Shown: positions 8,418 to 17,530, numbered from the stretch's first letter. The stretch: 64,000 nucleotides of DNA from PXAP01 sp046483315 (GCA_046483315.1 JAWODJ010000076.1:1-64000), one strand, 5' to 3'. Made by a program: numbers and translations. Notes: a model not told the origin generated them from the letters alone.

Positions 8418-9770
8418 ATGAGGGATTTCACAAGCGGAAAAGAGGGCCCCCTGATACTCAGATTTGCATTGCCAATGGTTATTGGCAATATATTTCAGCA
8501 ATTATACAATATTGTTGACAGCCTGGTGGTGGGAAATTTTCTTGGCAAGGATGCTCTTGCCGCAGTAGGAGCATCCTTCCCGGTTATTTTTGCTCTCATT
8601 TCGCTGATAATAGGTATAGCCACAGGAGCAACCATTATCATAGCACAGTATTTCGGAGCAAAAGATTATGTAAGAGTGAAACGGGCCATTGACACAATGT
8701 ATATTTTCACATTTATTGCATCAGTCATTGTCTCAATTGCCGGGATATATTTTGTTGAAGATATATTCAGGCTTCTGCAGTTACCAGATGAGATAATGCC
8801 TCAGGCAAAAAGCTATCTGACCGTTTATATGGCAGGAATGATAGTTTTTTTCGGGTTTAACGGAACAAGTGCTATTTTAAGGGGGCTCGGGGACTCAAAA
8901 ACACCTCTTTATTTTCTGATAATCTCATCTCTTGTAAACATCGGACTTGATCTGCTCTTTATTATTGTGTTCGGATGGGGGGTCACTGGTGTAGCGCTGG
9001 CAACAGTAATAGCACAGGGAGGCGCATTTATTACAGCAATTATCTATCTTAATAAAACACACAAGATAATTCACTTCTCTTTTACAGGCTGGATATTCGA
9101 TAAAGAGATTTTTTATAACAGCATCCGTATAGGTGTGCCATCCGGACTGCAACACACCTTTGTTGCCCTCGGCATGATGGCCCTTATGGGTATAGTTAAT
9201 ACATTCGGCACAAATGTAATAGCAGCATATTCAGTGGCACAGCGTATAGACTCCCTGGCAGCTATGTTTGCCATGAATTTTGGCCAGGCATTGACAAGCT
9301 TCACCGGACAGAATATCGGAGCAGGCAAGCTGGAACGGGTAAAAAAAGGATTCCGGTCCACTATGATAATGGGAAGTTTTATTTCCCTGGGGGTAACTAT
9401 CGTTGTATTAACTTTCGGAAAAGATATTATGGGCTTTTTTACCCCTGATGAACTCGTTGTTTTGTCCGGCGCCCGATATCTCCATATTGTAAGCCCGTTT
9501 TATATTACTTTTACGGCAATGTTTGTAATTGGCGGGGTTATGCGCGGTGCGGGAGATACCATAGTACCTATGTTTATGACTCTTTTTTCCCTGTGGGTGG
9601 TACGGATTCCCCTGGCATTTTTCCTTTCCGGGTCAATGGGTGAAACCGGTATCTGGTGGGCTATACCAATCGGATGGGTATCCGGAATGATACTGTCATA
9701 TCTCTATTACCTTACAGGCAGGTGGAAAACAAAAGGAGTGGTCAGCCATAAGAATTCATCCTTCGGGTAA
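8418..9770 (+). CDS. MATE family efflux transporter
   Basis: Integral inner-membrane protein of 450 residues with about 12 hydrophobic segments in two related halves. The start of each half shows the MATE pattern (PMVIGNIFQQLYNIVDSLVV near residue 17, and GVPSGLQHTFVALG at the start of the second half). AAVGASFPV and ILRGLGDSKTP are further family motifs. Such carriers export cationic drugs or metabolites using a Na+ or H+ gradient. It stands alone between a terminator and yicC. The substrate cannot be told from sequence. Confidence 0.9.
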   Translation: MRDFTSGKEGPLILRFALPMVIGNIFQQLYNIVDSLVVGNFLGKDALAAVGASFPVIFALISLIIGIATGATIIIAQYFGAKDYVRVKRAIDTMYIFTFIASVIVSIAGIYFVEDIFRLLQLPDEIMPQAKSYLTVYMAGMIVFFGFNGTSAILRGLGDSKTPLYFLIISSLVNIGLDLLFIIVFGWGVTGVALATVIAQGGAFITAIIYLNKTHKIIHFSFTGWIFDKEIFYNSIRIGVPSGLQHTFVALGMMALMGIVNTFGTNVIAAYSVAQRIDSLAAMFAMNFGQALTSFTGQNIGAGKLERVKKGFRSTMIMGSFISLGVTIVVLTFGKDIMGFFTPDELVVLSGARYLHIVSPFYITFTAMFVIGGVMRGAGDTIVPMFMTLFSLWVVRIPLAFFLSGSMGETGIWWAIPIGWVSGMILSYLYYLTGRWKTKGVVSHKNSSFG

Positions 9771-9838
9771 GGAGCTTAATTATAAAATAAATGATATTTT
9801 AGTGTATATTTTCCATCTATTAATCTAACTGAGGCAAC

Positions 9839-10720
9839 ATGATAAAATCAATGACCGGTTTTGGCAAATCAGTCTGTGAAACAGCTGGTAAAAAGGTCAC
9901 AATAGAAATAAGAACTCTCAACAGCAGGCAACTTGACATTAATATGAAAGTACCTGCCATATACCGAAACAATGAAGCACTGTTGCGTAAACAGGTTGCA
10001 TCCCGGCTCAGCCGGGGCAAGACCGATATTACAATACAAATTGACCATATCGGAACAGAACATATAACAGCAATAAACAAAACCGTTGTTAAGCATTATG
10101 TCGAGGAACTCAACAAAACAGCAAAGGAGCTTAATATGACCAGAATCGATCCTCTGGAAATTATGAAGATAGCTATACGAATGCCTGACACATTAATTAC
10201 TGACCATCCCAACCCGGATGTTATGGAATGGGAAACCGTTTACAAAAGTTTTCTGGAAGCACTCGGAGAAGTTGACAAAAACAGGATAAACGAAGGAGAG
10301 GCAATGCAAACCGATCTTGAAAACAGGATCACAACGATCGAAACCAACCTTAAATCAATAGAGCAGTTTGAAGGCGAAAGAATTGAAACAGTCCGCTCAA
10401 GGCTGCAGTATAATCTAAGTGAATTTTTCAGCAACAATAGCATTGACAGGAACCGGTTTGAACAGGAAATTATATATTACCTTGAAAAACTTGATATAAC
10501 GGAAGAAAAAGTCAGACTGAAAAATCATATAGACTACTTCAGGGAAACGCTGGGGGATGAGATACCCGCCGGTAAGAAAATCGGGTTCATTACCCAGGAG
10601 ATAGGAAGAGAAATAAACACAATAGGATCAAAGGCCAATGACTTCAATATTCAGAAACTGGTGGTTCAAATGAAGGATGAGCTTGAGAAGATCAGGGAAC
10701 AATCATTAAATATTTTGTAA
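9839..10720 (+). CDS. YicC/YloC family endoribonuclease
   Basis: 293 residues starting with the family signature MIKSMTGFGKS and then EIRTLNSRQLDINMKVP. The C-terminal part has the conserved GKKIGFITQEIGREINTIGSKAND. YicC-family proteins are reported as endoribonucleases that take part in RNA turnover. Its stop codon shares one base with the start of gmk (TAATG at 10718-10722), so the two are translationally linked. The order yicC-gmk-nadD is common in Bacteroidota. Confidence 0.93.
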   Translation: MIKSMTGFGKSVCETAGKKVTIEIRTLNSRQLDINMKVPAIYRNNEALLRKQVASRLSRGKTDITIQIDHIGTEHITAINKTVVKHYVEELNKTAKELNMTRIDPLEIMKIAIRMPDTLITDHPNPDVMEWETVYKSFLEALGEVDKNRINEGEAMQTDLENRITTIETNLKSIEQFEGERIETVRSRLQYNLSEFFSNNSIDRNRFEQEIIYYLEKLDITEEKVRLKNHIDYFRETLGDEIPAGKKIGFITQEIGREINTIGSKANDFNIQKLVVQMKDELEKIREQSLNIL

Positions 10721-11307
10721 TGCATGGTAAACTGATAATCATTTCCGCCCCCTCCGGTGCCGGTAAAACAACACTTGTAAAACACCTGCTGGATACAAAT
10801 CCTGATCTGGTTTTTTCAGTATCCGCCTGCAGCAGGGAAAAACGACCTCATGAAAAGGAAGGAAAAGATTATTATTTTATCTCAGCCGAAGAATTTAAAA
10901 ACAAAATCAGAAACGATGAATTTGTTGAATGGGAAGAGGTCTACAAAGATCATTTTTACGGAACACTGAAAAGTGAAATAGAAAGGATTCTTTCAGGAGG
11001 GAAAAGCGTTGTTTTTGATGTTGATGTTATTGGCGGGTTGAATATAAAAAAACAGTACGGTAATATGGCCCTTGCCATTTTTGTTATGCCTCCTTCCGTT
11101 GAAGAGCTTCAGAAAAGACTGTTAAAGCGCTCAACGGAAAGTGACAAGGAAATGAAAAACAGGATAGCAAAAGCCGGGGCAGAAATGGAATATGTCTCAG
11201 AATTTGACAGGATAATAGTAAATGACGACCTGAACAAAGCAAAGCAGGAGGTGCGTGATACAGTGAAGGAATTTCTCATGGCAGGTAATAATACTAAAAC
11301 CATTTAA
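10720..11307 (+). CDS. gmk: Guanylate kinase
   Basis: Phosphorylates GMP (and dGMP) to GDP with ATP; an essential nucleotide enzyme in the cytoplasm. The 195-residue product has the P-loop SAPSGAGKTT near residue 9, the GMP-binding region with SACSREKRPHEKEGKDYYF and the lid-like RLLKRSTESDKEMKNR. Length is normal for the family. The start overlaps the yicC stop by one base and nadD follows 5 bp after its stop. Confidence 0.97.
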   Translation: MHGKLIIISAPSGAGKTTLVKHLLDTNPDLVFSVSACSREKRPHEKEGKDYYFISAEEFKNKIRNDEFVEWEEVYKDHFYGTLKSEIERILSGGKSVVFDVDVIGGLNIKKQYGNMALAIFVMPPSVEELQKRLLKRSTESDKEMKNRIAKAGAEMEYVSEFDRIIVNDDLNKAKQEVRDTVKEFLMAGNNTKTI

Positions 11308-11312
11308 TACCA

Positions 11313-11900
11313 ATGATCAAAACAGGTTTGCTTTTCGGATCATTCAATCCTATTCATATAGGCCATATTGCAATTGCCGGCTACATGAAAGAATTTGAGC
11401 TCATGGATGAGATATGGTTCATTGTAAGTCCGCAAAACCCGTTTAAAAGTCCGCAACAGCTTGTGAGCCCTGCTGCAAGACTGGAAATGACAAGACTTGC
11501 TGTAGAAGGTTATCCCGCATTCAGGACATCTGATATTGAATTCAATATGCCCCTGCCTTCTTATACCATTAATACCATGGAGAACCTCAAAGAAAAATAC
11601 TACGGAAGGGATTTTCATTTAATAATCGGCACCGATAATATAAAAAATATAGGCAAGTGGAAAGACGGAAAGAAACTTCTCAGAGATCAGAAATTCCTGA
11701 TTTATCCCAGATTAAATACTGACAATTCCGGTCTGTATCAGTTCAGTAATGCCAGGCTTACAGATGCGCCTGTAATTGAATTATCTTCAACATTTATAAG
11801 GGAATCCATCAGGAAAGGTAAAGACATGAGTGCGTTTTTACCCACGGTAACTTATTCCTACATACAGAAGAACGGGTTTTATTCCCTGAAAACCGAATAA
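11313..11900 (+). CDS. nadD: Nicotinate-nucleotide adenylyltransferase
   Basis: Joins nicotinate mononucleotide and ATP to form deamido-NAD in NAD synthesis. 195 residues with the nucleotidyltransferase signature GSFNPIHIGH (residues 9-18) and the second motif SSTFIRESIRKG near the C-terminus. Last gene of the yicC-gmk-nadD set. Only one base separates its stop from the convergent stop of the oxidoreductase gamma gene, and I see no terminator between them. Confidence 0.95.
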   Translation: MIKTGLLFGSFNPIHIGHIAIAGYMKEFELMDEIWFIVSPQNPFKSPQQLVSPAARLEMTRLAVEGYPAFRTSDIEFNMPLPSYTINTMENLKEKYYGRDFHLIIGTDNIKNIGKWKDGKKLLRDQKFLIYPRLNTDNSGLYQFSNARLTDAPVIELSSTFIRESIRKGKDMSAFLPTVTYSYIQKNGFYSLKTE

Positions 11901-11901
11901 T

Positions 11902-12453
11902 CTAAGCCTCATGCACACTCTTTATAATCTCCATTCCCCTCTTTATTGCTTTTTCGTTTAAGGGAATGAGTGCATGGTGCCTTTCGGGCAGGGATTCTGT
12001 GAGTCCTTTGATCACATTTTCAAGCTGAACAATGGGTTTGATCTTCAAAAATCCTCCGAGAACTATCATATTGAATATTTTGGTGGATTCCATTTTTGCA
12101 GCTTCCCCGGCAGCATCTACCCGGTATATGCTAATATCTTGCCGTTCAGGATGCCGGGAAATCCCGTTACCGTCATAAATTAATATGCCTCCCGGTTTTA
12201 CCGATTGCTCAAACTTGTCCATGGACTGCTGGTTGAGAATTATGGCAGTATCAAATCTATTAATTATGGGTGAACTGATACGTTCGTCGCTCAGGATCAC
12301 AGTCACATTGGCTGTTCCGCCCCTCATCTCCGGGCCGTAGGATGGCATCCAGCTAACTTCCTGGTCCTGCATTATTCCTGAATAGGCAAGTATTTTACCC
12401 ATTGAAAGCACTCCCTGCCCTCCAAAGCCTGCTATTATGATCTCTTCAGTCAT
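11902..12453 (-). CDS. 2-oxoacid:ferredoxin oxidoreductase, gamma subunit
   Basis: 183 residues of the gamma-subunit family: GFGGQGVLSMGKILAYSG at the start, then PSYGPEMRGGTANVTVILSD. Together with the alpha, beta and ferredoxin subunits upstream it forms a CoA- and thiamine-diphosphate-dependent enzyme that oxidatively decarboxylates a 2-oxoacid to an acyl-CoA and reduces ferredoxin. The four-gene arrangement matches the Vor (2-oxoisovalerate) or Kor (2-oxoglutarate) type; the sequence alone does not settle the substrate. Last gene of the operon, 11 bp after the beta subunit. Confidence 0.92.
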   Translation of the reverse strand: MTEEIIIAGFGGQGVLSMGKILAYSGIMQDQEVSWMPSYGPEMRGGTANVTVILSDERISSPIINRFDTAIILNQQSMDKFEQSVKPGGILIYDGNGISRHPERQDISIYRVDAAGEAAKMESTKIFNMIVLGGFLKIKPIVQLENVIKGLTESLPERHHALIPLNEKAIKRGMEIIKSVHEA

Positions 12454-12464
12454 ATTATCTGTTT

Positions 12465-13244
12465 TTATTCTGTATTGATCAATTTTCCTTCCTGCTTGAT
12501 ATCCCCCAGCGGATAAAAAGGGAACATATTGTCAACCATCCATTTATTAGCCTGTACCGGAGACATCTTCCATCCTGAATTACAATTGGAAACGATTTCA
12601 ACAAGTGAAAGACCCTGTTTCAGTTTCTGATTTTCAAAAGCCTGCCTGATGGCTTTTTTCGCTTTCCTGACATTAGACGGTGTATGCACAGCCTGCCTGG
12701 TAACAAAGTAAGTTCCCGGCAACCGGGCAACCAGCTCGGTAATTTTTAAAGGATTACCCATCATTTTAATATCCCTGCCGTACGGAGAAGTGGATGACTT
12801 CATATCAGCCAGGGTAGTAGGAGCCATCTGACCACCGGTCATACCGTATATACCGTTATTGATAAAGAATATGGCAATATTCTCACCCCTGTTGCTGGCA
12901 TGTATGGTCTCCGCCGTTCCTATTGCAGCCAGATCTCCATCTCCCTGGTAAGTAAAAACATACTTTTCGGGCATCAGCCTTTTAACTGCAGTGGCAAGTG
13001 CCGGTGCACGGCCATGAGCAGCCTCCTGCATATCTATATCAAGATAATTGTACATCAGTACCGAGCATCCGACCGGTGTGATACCGATGGTTTCAGCCTG
13101 TATGTCCATTTCTTCAATGACCTCGGCAATCAGCCTGTGGGCAGTGCCATGTCCGCATCCCGGGCAATAGTGCATAATATTGTCGGTAAGGACAGTTGAT
13201 TTTTTATAGACCAGGTTTTCTTTTTTTACAATATCTTCAGCCAT
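12465..13244 (-). CDS. 2-oxoacid:ferredoxin oxidoreductase, beta subunit (thiamine diphosphate-binding)
   Basis: 259 residues. CPGCGHGTAHR near residue 28 is the conserved cysteine motif of the beta subunit. The TPP-Mg motif runs from GDGDLAAIG to FFINN (about residues 102-128), with NNGIYGMTGGQMAPTT after it. This subunit holds the thiamine diphosphate and works with the alpha subunit for 2-oxoacid decarboxylation. Unlike most genes here it has a strong Shine-Dalgarno sequence (AGGAGGG on the minus strand, 13252-13258) that overlaps the end of the alpha gene. Confidence 0.93.
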   Translation of the reverse strand: MAEDIVKKENLVYKKSTVLTDNIMHYCPGCGHGTAHRLIAEVIEEMDIQAETIGITPVGCSVLMYNYLDIDMQEAAHGRAPALATAVKRLMPEKYVFTYQGDGDLAAIGTAETIHASNRGENIAIFFINNGIYGMTGGQMAPTTLADMKSSTSPYGRDIKMMGNPLKITELVARLPGTYFVTRQAVHTPSNVRKAKKAIRQAFENQKLKQGLSLVEIVSNCNSGWKMSPVQANKWMVDNMFPFYPLGDIKQEGKLINTE

Positions 13245-13251
13245 GATTTTT

Positions 13252-13258
13252 CCCTCCT
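13252..13258 (-). promoter_or_regulatory. Strong Shine-Dalgarno site for the oxidoreductase beta subunit
   Basis: On the minus strand AGGAGGG ends about 7 bases before the ATG at 13244 and overlaps the stop region of the alpha gene. Bacteroidota rarely use such sites, so it supports this start codon and suggests coupled, strong translation of the beta subunit. Confidence 0.7.
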
Positions 13259-14315
13259 AAAATTTATTCTCCAAAGCTTCGGCTATCTCATCCGGTGCAG
13301 GTATAATGCCTCCCATCCGGCCGTAATGTTTCACCTCTACCCTTCCACTGACTGCCAGCATCACATCTTCCACCATCTGTCCGGCACTCATTTCAACAGT
13401 CAGTATTCCCTTTACTTTCTCTGCAAGTTCTTTAACAGGCTTTTTGGGAAATGGGAAAAGAGTTATTGGCCTGAGCAATCCTGCCTTTATTCCCTTATCC
13501 CTTGCCAGTTGAACGGACTTCTGACAAATCCTGGCACTGGTGCCGTATGCAACCAGGAGATATTCGGCATCTTCACAATCTGTCATCTCAAACCTCACAT
13601 CCTCCTCTTCCATTTTTCTGTATTTTTCCTGCAGCTTCCTGTTAAACTTCTCCTGCTGGCTGGAATCAAGATCCAGCGATGTAATAATATTTCTCTCCCT
13701 GCCGGGTGTTTTACCTGTTGTGGCCCAGTCAGGAAACTCTGTCATCCTGGGTTGCTGTTCCTGCAGCCACACTTTTTCCATCATCTGGCCAATAGCGCCA
13801 TCGGTGAGGATCATCGCGGGATTCCTGTATTTAAATGCAAGCTCAAAGCCCAGTCCGACAAAATCAGCCATTTCCTGAACTGACTGAGGGGCAAGGACTA
13901 TCAGGTGATAATCACCATGTCCGCCTCCCTTAACAGCCTGGAAGTAATCGGACTGTGCAGGCTGAATGGTACCCAGACCCGGTCCGCCCCTTACCACATT
14001 AACAACCAGACATGGTAATTCAGCTCCTGCAATATATGATAATCCTTCCTGCTTGAGACTTATTCCCGGACTTGATGAGGATGTAAGAACCTTACGCCCG
14101 CAGGCGGCACCTCCATATACCATATTGATGGCTGCTACTTCACTTTCTGCCTGTAAAACAACCATGCCGGTACGTTCGTGAGGTTTCTCGGCCATAAGAT
14201 ATTCCAGCACCTCCGACTGCGGTGTGATAGGATATCCGAAGTATGCATCAGCACCGGCACGTATAGCGGCTTCAGCAATGGCCTCATTTCCTTTCATCAG
14301 TTTTAATTCCTTCAT
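13257..14315 (-). CDS. 2-oxoacid:ferredoxin oxidoreductase, alpha subunit
   Basis: 352 residues. The N-terminal pyrimidine-binding domain is recognised from MKGNEAIAEAAIRAGADAYF, GYPITPQSEVLEYL and the later SSSPGISLKQEG; the transketolase C-terminal-like domain follows (VAYGTSARICQKSV, LLRPITLFPFPKK, VEMSAGQMVEDV). This is the usual VorB/KorA form that lacks fused ferredoxin domains. It lies 20 bp downstream of the small ferredoxin gene in the operon. Substrate may be branched-chain 2-oxoacids or 2-oxoglutarate. Confidence 0.93.
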   Translation of the reverse strand: MKELKLMKGNEAIAEAAIRAGADAYFGYPITPQSEVLEYLMAEKPHERTGMVVLQAESEVAAINMVYGGAACGRKVLTSSSSPGISLKQEGLSYIAGAELPCLVVNVVRGGPGLGTIQPAQSDYFQAVKGGGHGDYHLIVLAPQSVQEMADFVGLGFELAFKYRNPAMILTDGAIGQMMEKVWLQEQQPRMTEFPDWATTGKTPGRERNIITSLDLDSSQQEKFNRKLQEKYRKMEEEDVRFEMTDCEDAEYLLVAYGTSARICQKSVQLARDKGIKAGLLRPITLFPFPKKPVKELAEKVKGILTVEMSAGQMVEDVMLAVSGRVEVKHYGRMGGIIPAPDEIAEALENKF

Positions 14316-14335
14316 TACAAACTAATATATTAAAT

Positions 14336-14566
14336 TCAGGTACTGGTTTTTTTCCTGTAGACTGTAATAACGCCGTCAGGGCAGACTATTGCGCAGTTTG
14401 CACAGCCAGTGCAGGCATCCGGATTCTCCATATAGGCAAAATGATAACCCTTACCGTTCACTTCCCTTGCCAGACTGATAACATTTGTGGGACAGGCAAC
14501 AACACATATCTCACAACCCTTGCATTTTTCTTCGTCTACAACTATGGATCCTTTTACTTTAGCCAT
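14336..14566 (-). CDS. 2-oxoacid:ferredoxin oxidoreductase, 2x[4Fe-4S] ferredoxin subunit
   Basis: About 76 residues with two ferredoxin cluster motifs: CKGCEICVVACP and CTGCANCAIVCP. It carries electrons from the catalytic subunits to free ferredoxin. First gene of the four-gene operon. The ATG at 14566 (MAKVKGSIVVDEEKCKG) is preferred over a TTG at 14575: it suits the promoter boxes just upstream and the family's short N-terminus. Confidence 0.93.
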   Translation of the reverse strand: MAKVKGSIVVDEEKCKGCEICVVACPTNVISLAREVNGKGYHFAYMENPDACTGCANCAIVCPDGVITVYRKKTST

Positions 14567-14612
14567 ATTTGACAATTATTGTTTCTTCAATCTTATGGAG
14601 CTGAATAATATT

Positions 14613-14641
14613 CAAAAATAAGCATTTCCGGAGAAGTACAA
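14613..14641 (-). promoter_or_regulatory. Promoter of the 2-oxoacid oxidoreductase operon
   Basis: On the minus strand a -7 box TATTTTTG (14613-14620) matches the Bacteroidota consensus TAnnTTTG, and a TTG (14639-14641) stands 18 bases upstream at the -33 position. The predicted start of transcription is near 14606, some 40 bases before the ATG at 14566. Confidence 0.6.
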
Positions 14642-14691
14642 TAATGATTATTGTCAGCTGCAAAATACAATTTATAACCCGGTTGTTATTA

Positions 14692-16011
14692 TCAGTTTAC
14701 AGGATGATCCCTATGGAAACATTTAAGACGTTTCTCAAGAACAGTAAACTGATTACGGCTGATTTGAGACACGCATGCCCTTAATCCATCTTTTTGCATA
14801 CTTCCGGTAATCTCAAGCGATATTGCACTAATCCCGTAATATAGAAGCCTTTCAAGCAATTCACCACCTGTAAATCCCGGGTACGCTATGGTAAAATAGA
14901 AACCATCTCCCACAGGAAGATCTTCATCCATATCATAAACTATCCTGAATCCGTTTTCCAGAAACATCTTTTTCATTATACCTGCCCTCATACCGTATTC
15001 CCTGACATGTTCCACAAACTTGTACTTACCGTCACTTGCAGCCTTCAGCATTGCAGCAAGTCCATACTGGGAAGAATGATTGGTGCCGGCGGACAAAGAA
15101 TAAAGAGATCCGTACACAATGGCATAACCAAGTCTGTCGGATGAATAAAAACGCTTCAGGTCAGGGTAGCGCCTGTTGAACAACTCATCGGAAACAGAAA
15201 GAATGCCTGTTCTCTGCCCTGCATAACTGAAAACCTTTGAACTGGAGATCAGCAGAATATAATTTGAAGTATAATTTGCAACTGTCACCTGGTATGGTGG
15301 CTGACCCGGGACGGAAAGATCCTTTCTGAAATCCATGCCAAAATAGGCAAGATCTTCCAGTATAATAACATCATATTTATCTGCCAGTTCACTAATTATC
15401 TGAAGTTCCTTCTCTGAAAAACAAATCCAGGATGGATTATTAGGATTAGAATAAAGAATGCAACAAATATTTCCTCCGGAAAGATGGTGCTCAAGCTTAT
15501 CCCGAAGTTTATCCCCACGGTACCTGTAAACATCAAAACAATCATAATTAAGGCCTAGAACCCTGAGCTGTTGCTTATGAACAGGAAATCCGGGATCAAG
15601 AAGAAGTACGGTATCTTTTTTGCTGACAGCCCTTCCCACTGTCATAAAAGCAGCCATACTGGCCTGCAAAGATCCGACAGTGGGGATACAACATTCCGGC
15701 TTAATATCAATGTTCATAAACATACTGATAAACCTGGAGGCTTCCTGTTTCAGTTCGGCAACACCTTCTATCATAGGATAATCGGAAGCCACTCCCCTTT
15801 TGAGTGCTTCAATCTCAGCATCGATACCAACCTTGTGCGGACTGAGTCCGGGAACTCCCATCTCCATCCTGATAAATTTTTCCCCGGTTGCTTCCTCAAT
15901 TTGATTTACCAGGCGCACAATATCCCTTATATTTGCCTTTCCGGGAGATGAAATATTACTATCCCTGATTCTGGCAGTTACCTTATCACTGTTTATTGGT
16001 GTATTTTTCAT
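14692..16011 (-). CDS. PLP-dependent aminotransferase, class I/II
   Basis: About 439 residues of the fold-type I aminotransferase family. The pyridoxal phosphate lysine lies in SSSKVFSYAGQRTG; the cofactor-binding YSNPNNPSW and the aspartate-tyrosine in EDLAYFGMD are also in place. EMGVPGLSP in the N-terminal part is the usual substrate-arm region. It transfers an amino group between an amino acid and a 2-oxoacid; which one is unclear. The ATG at 16011 is preferred over a TTG at 16041. It lies next to the oxidoreductase operon, separated by 125 bp and that operon's own promoter, so a role in feeding 2-oxoacids to the oxidoreductase is only a guess. Confidence 0.85.
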   Translation of the reverse strand: MKNTPINSDKVTARIRDSNISSPGKANIRDIVRLVNQIEEATGEKFIRMEMGVPGLSPHKVGIDAEIEALKRGVASDYPMIEGVAELKQEASRFISMFMNIDIKPECCIPTVGSLQASMAAFMTVGRAVSKKDTVLLLDPGFPVHKQQLRVLGLNYDCFDVYRYRGDKLRDKLEHHLSGGNICCILYSNPNNPSWICFSEKELQIISELADKYDVIILEDLAYFGMDFRKDLSVPGQPPYQVTVANYTSNYILLISSSKVFSYAGQRTGILSVSDELFNRRYPDLKRFYSSDRLGYAIVYGSLYSLSAGTNHSSQYGLAAMLKAASDGKYKFVEHVREYGMRAGIMKKMFLENGFRIVYDMDEDLPVGDGFYFTIAYPGFTGGELLERLLYYGISAISLEITGSMQKDGLRACVSQISRNQFTVLEKRLKCFHRDHPVN

Positions 16012-16348
16012 ATTCAGCCGGTATTTAGAAGATTTCCTCAATTAACGGGACATAGATCCCGGACAGTAAATTCAGGTGTTTCCTGTTTACCCAGCACAAA
16101 CAAATATATACTGTTTAATTAAGTTAGATTGTATATACTGTTGCTTAACATATATGATTTTAGTCATATATAGTATAGCACCAAATAACATCCTATCTGA
16201 AATTAATCCAAATACATATTGAATCACTAAAACGAAGATTTATCATAATATTTACTATTTTTCCGTTTTTAACTTGCGTAAATATTTTTAAGTCAAAAAT
16301 ATAGTTTTATCCATCTATATTAATAAACATAAATCTAAACAGATACCT
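16012..16348. other. Intergenic region between divergent aminotransferase and aldo/keto reductase genes
   Basis: AT-rich, no gene seen. On the minus strand a -7-like box TATATTTG (16101-16108) could serve the aminotransferase. A perfect 8-bp dyad ATATATGA/TCATATAT with a 6-base spacer sits at 16150-16171 and might be an operator for one or both divergent genes. On the plus strand TAGTTTTA (16302-16309) is a weak -7 candidate about 40 bases before the reductase start. All of this is inference from pattern. Confidence 0.5.
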
Positions 16349-17530
16349 ATGCAAAAATCACTTGACCGCAGAAAGTTTTTAAAGTTGTCGGCAGCCGGTG
16401 CAGCAGGAGGATTCATTGCCGGAACCAGTGCAGTAAATGCCTCCTCCCTGAATAACCTTTCCACTGTAAAGGACGGAATAATATACCGTACCCTGGGAAG
16501 AACCGGAATGAGGGTTCCGGTGGTAAACCTGGGTGTTATGCGTGTTGATAATCCCAGGATTGTCACAATGGCCCTTGACGGAGGCATGACCTTCCTTGAC
16601 ACCGCGCATGGTTACCAGAACGGAAGGAATGAGGAGATGCTTGGTGAGCTGCTTAAAGACAGGCCGAGAGATTCCTTTTACATTGCTACAAAAATTAATC
16701 CCCGTGGAGAACAACTGTCAGTTGACGAATTCATGAGGCAGTTTGAAGTCAGCCTGGAAAGATTGCAGTTGGAATATGTGGATATTCTCTATCTTCATGC
16801 TCAGTCATCAAGGGAAGGAACCCTGAATGAGAATCACCTTGCTGCACTAACCAAAATTCGTGAACAAGGAAAAACCAGATTTATTGGTGTTACGACTCAC
16901 TCCAACGAAGCTGAGGTTATAAGAGCTGCCACTGAAAGCAAAGAGTATGACGTTGTATGTCCGGCTATAAATTTCCGAATGGATACTTATAATGACATCA
17001 AACAAGCCATAGATGAAGCTGCTGAAGCCGGTCTGGGAGTCATTGCCATGAAAACAATGGCCGGGGCTTACTGGGACCAGGAGAGGCAGGATCCCATCAA
17101 CACAAAGGCTGCACTGAAGTATGTACTCCAGAATAAAAATATCCACACTTCCATTCCGGGTGTTACTGCTTTTCAAGAGCTGGAAGACAACTTTGAGGTA
17201 AACCGTGATATAAGCCTTTCTTCATCTGAAATTGAGGATCTAAGACTGGATCAGGCAGAAGGAGGTATGTATTGTTTCGGTTGTGAGGAATGCATTGATC
17301 AGTGTCCGCAGAAAATGCCCGTGCCCGACATTATGCGTTCTTTTATGTATGCCTACGGATACAAAGACCTGTCACTTGCACGCGAAACAATGGATTCGCT
17401 TAACCTCAGGGAGGATGCATGTACAAACTGCACTTCATGCCAGGTAAAATGTGTGCAGGGTTTCAATGTCGCTGAAAAGATCAGAAAAATTGACAGGGTA
17501 AGGCATATACCTTCTGATTTTCTTACTTAG
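16349..17530 (+). CDS. Aldo/keto reductase with Tat signal and C-terminal ferredoxin-like cluster motifs
   Basis: 393 residues. A twin-arginine signal (DRRKFLKLSAAGAAGG, residues 6-21) directs export of a folded cofactor protein. The barrel domain shows GRTGMRVPVVNLGVM, the catalytic aspartate region FLDTAHGYQNG, and YVDILYLHAQSS. The last ~75 residues hold two cysteine groups, CFGCEECIDQCPQ and CTNCTSCQVKC, likely [4Fe-4S] sites. Such proteins probably pass electrons between iron-sulphur clusters and a sugar-like or quinone-like carbonyl; the substrate is unknown. It is followed 49 bp later by a DUF6599 gene, possibly one transcript. Confidence 0.88.
   Translation: MQKSLDRRKFLKLSAAGAAGGFIAGTSAVNASSLNNLSTVKDGIIYRTLGRTGMRVPVVNLGVMRVDNPRIVTMALDGGMTFLDTAHGYQNGRNEEMLGELLKDRPRDSFYIATKINPRGEQLSVDEFMRQFEVSLERLQLEYVDILYLHAQSSREGTLNENHLAALTKIREQGKTRFIGVTTHSNEAEVIRAATESKEYDVVCPAINFRMDTYNDIKQAIDEAAEAGLGVIAMKTMAGAYWDQERQDPINTKAALKYVLQNKNIHTSIPGVTAFQELEDNFEVNRDISLSSSEIEDLRLDQAEGGMYCFGCEECIDQCPQKMPVPDIMRSFMYAYGYKDLSLARETMDSLNLREDACTNCTSCQVKCVQGFNVAEKIRKIDRVRHIPSDFLT

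Noticed and set aside
13326..13883. Plus-strand open frame inside the oxidoreductase alpha gene
   Set aside because: Cysteine- and phenylalanine-rich translation without any domain, opposite a clear gene.
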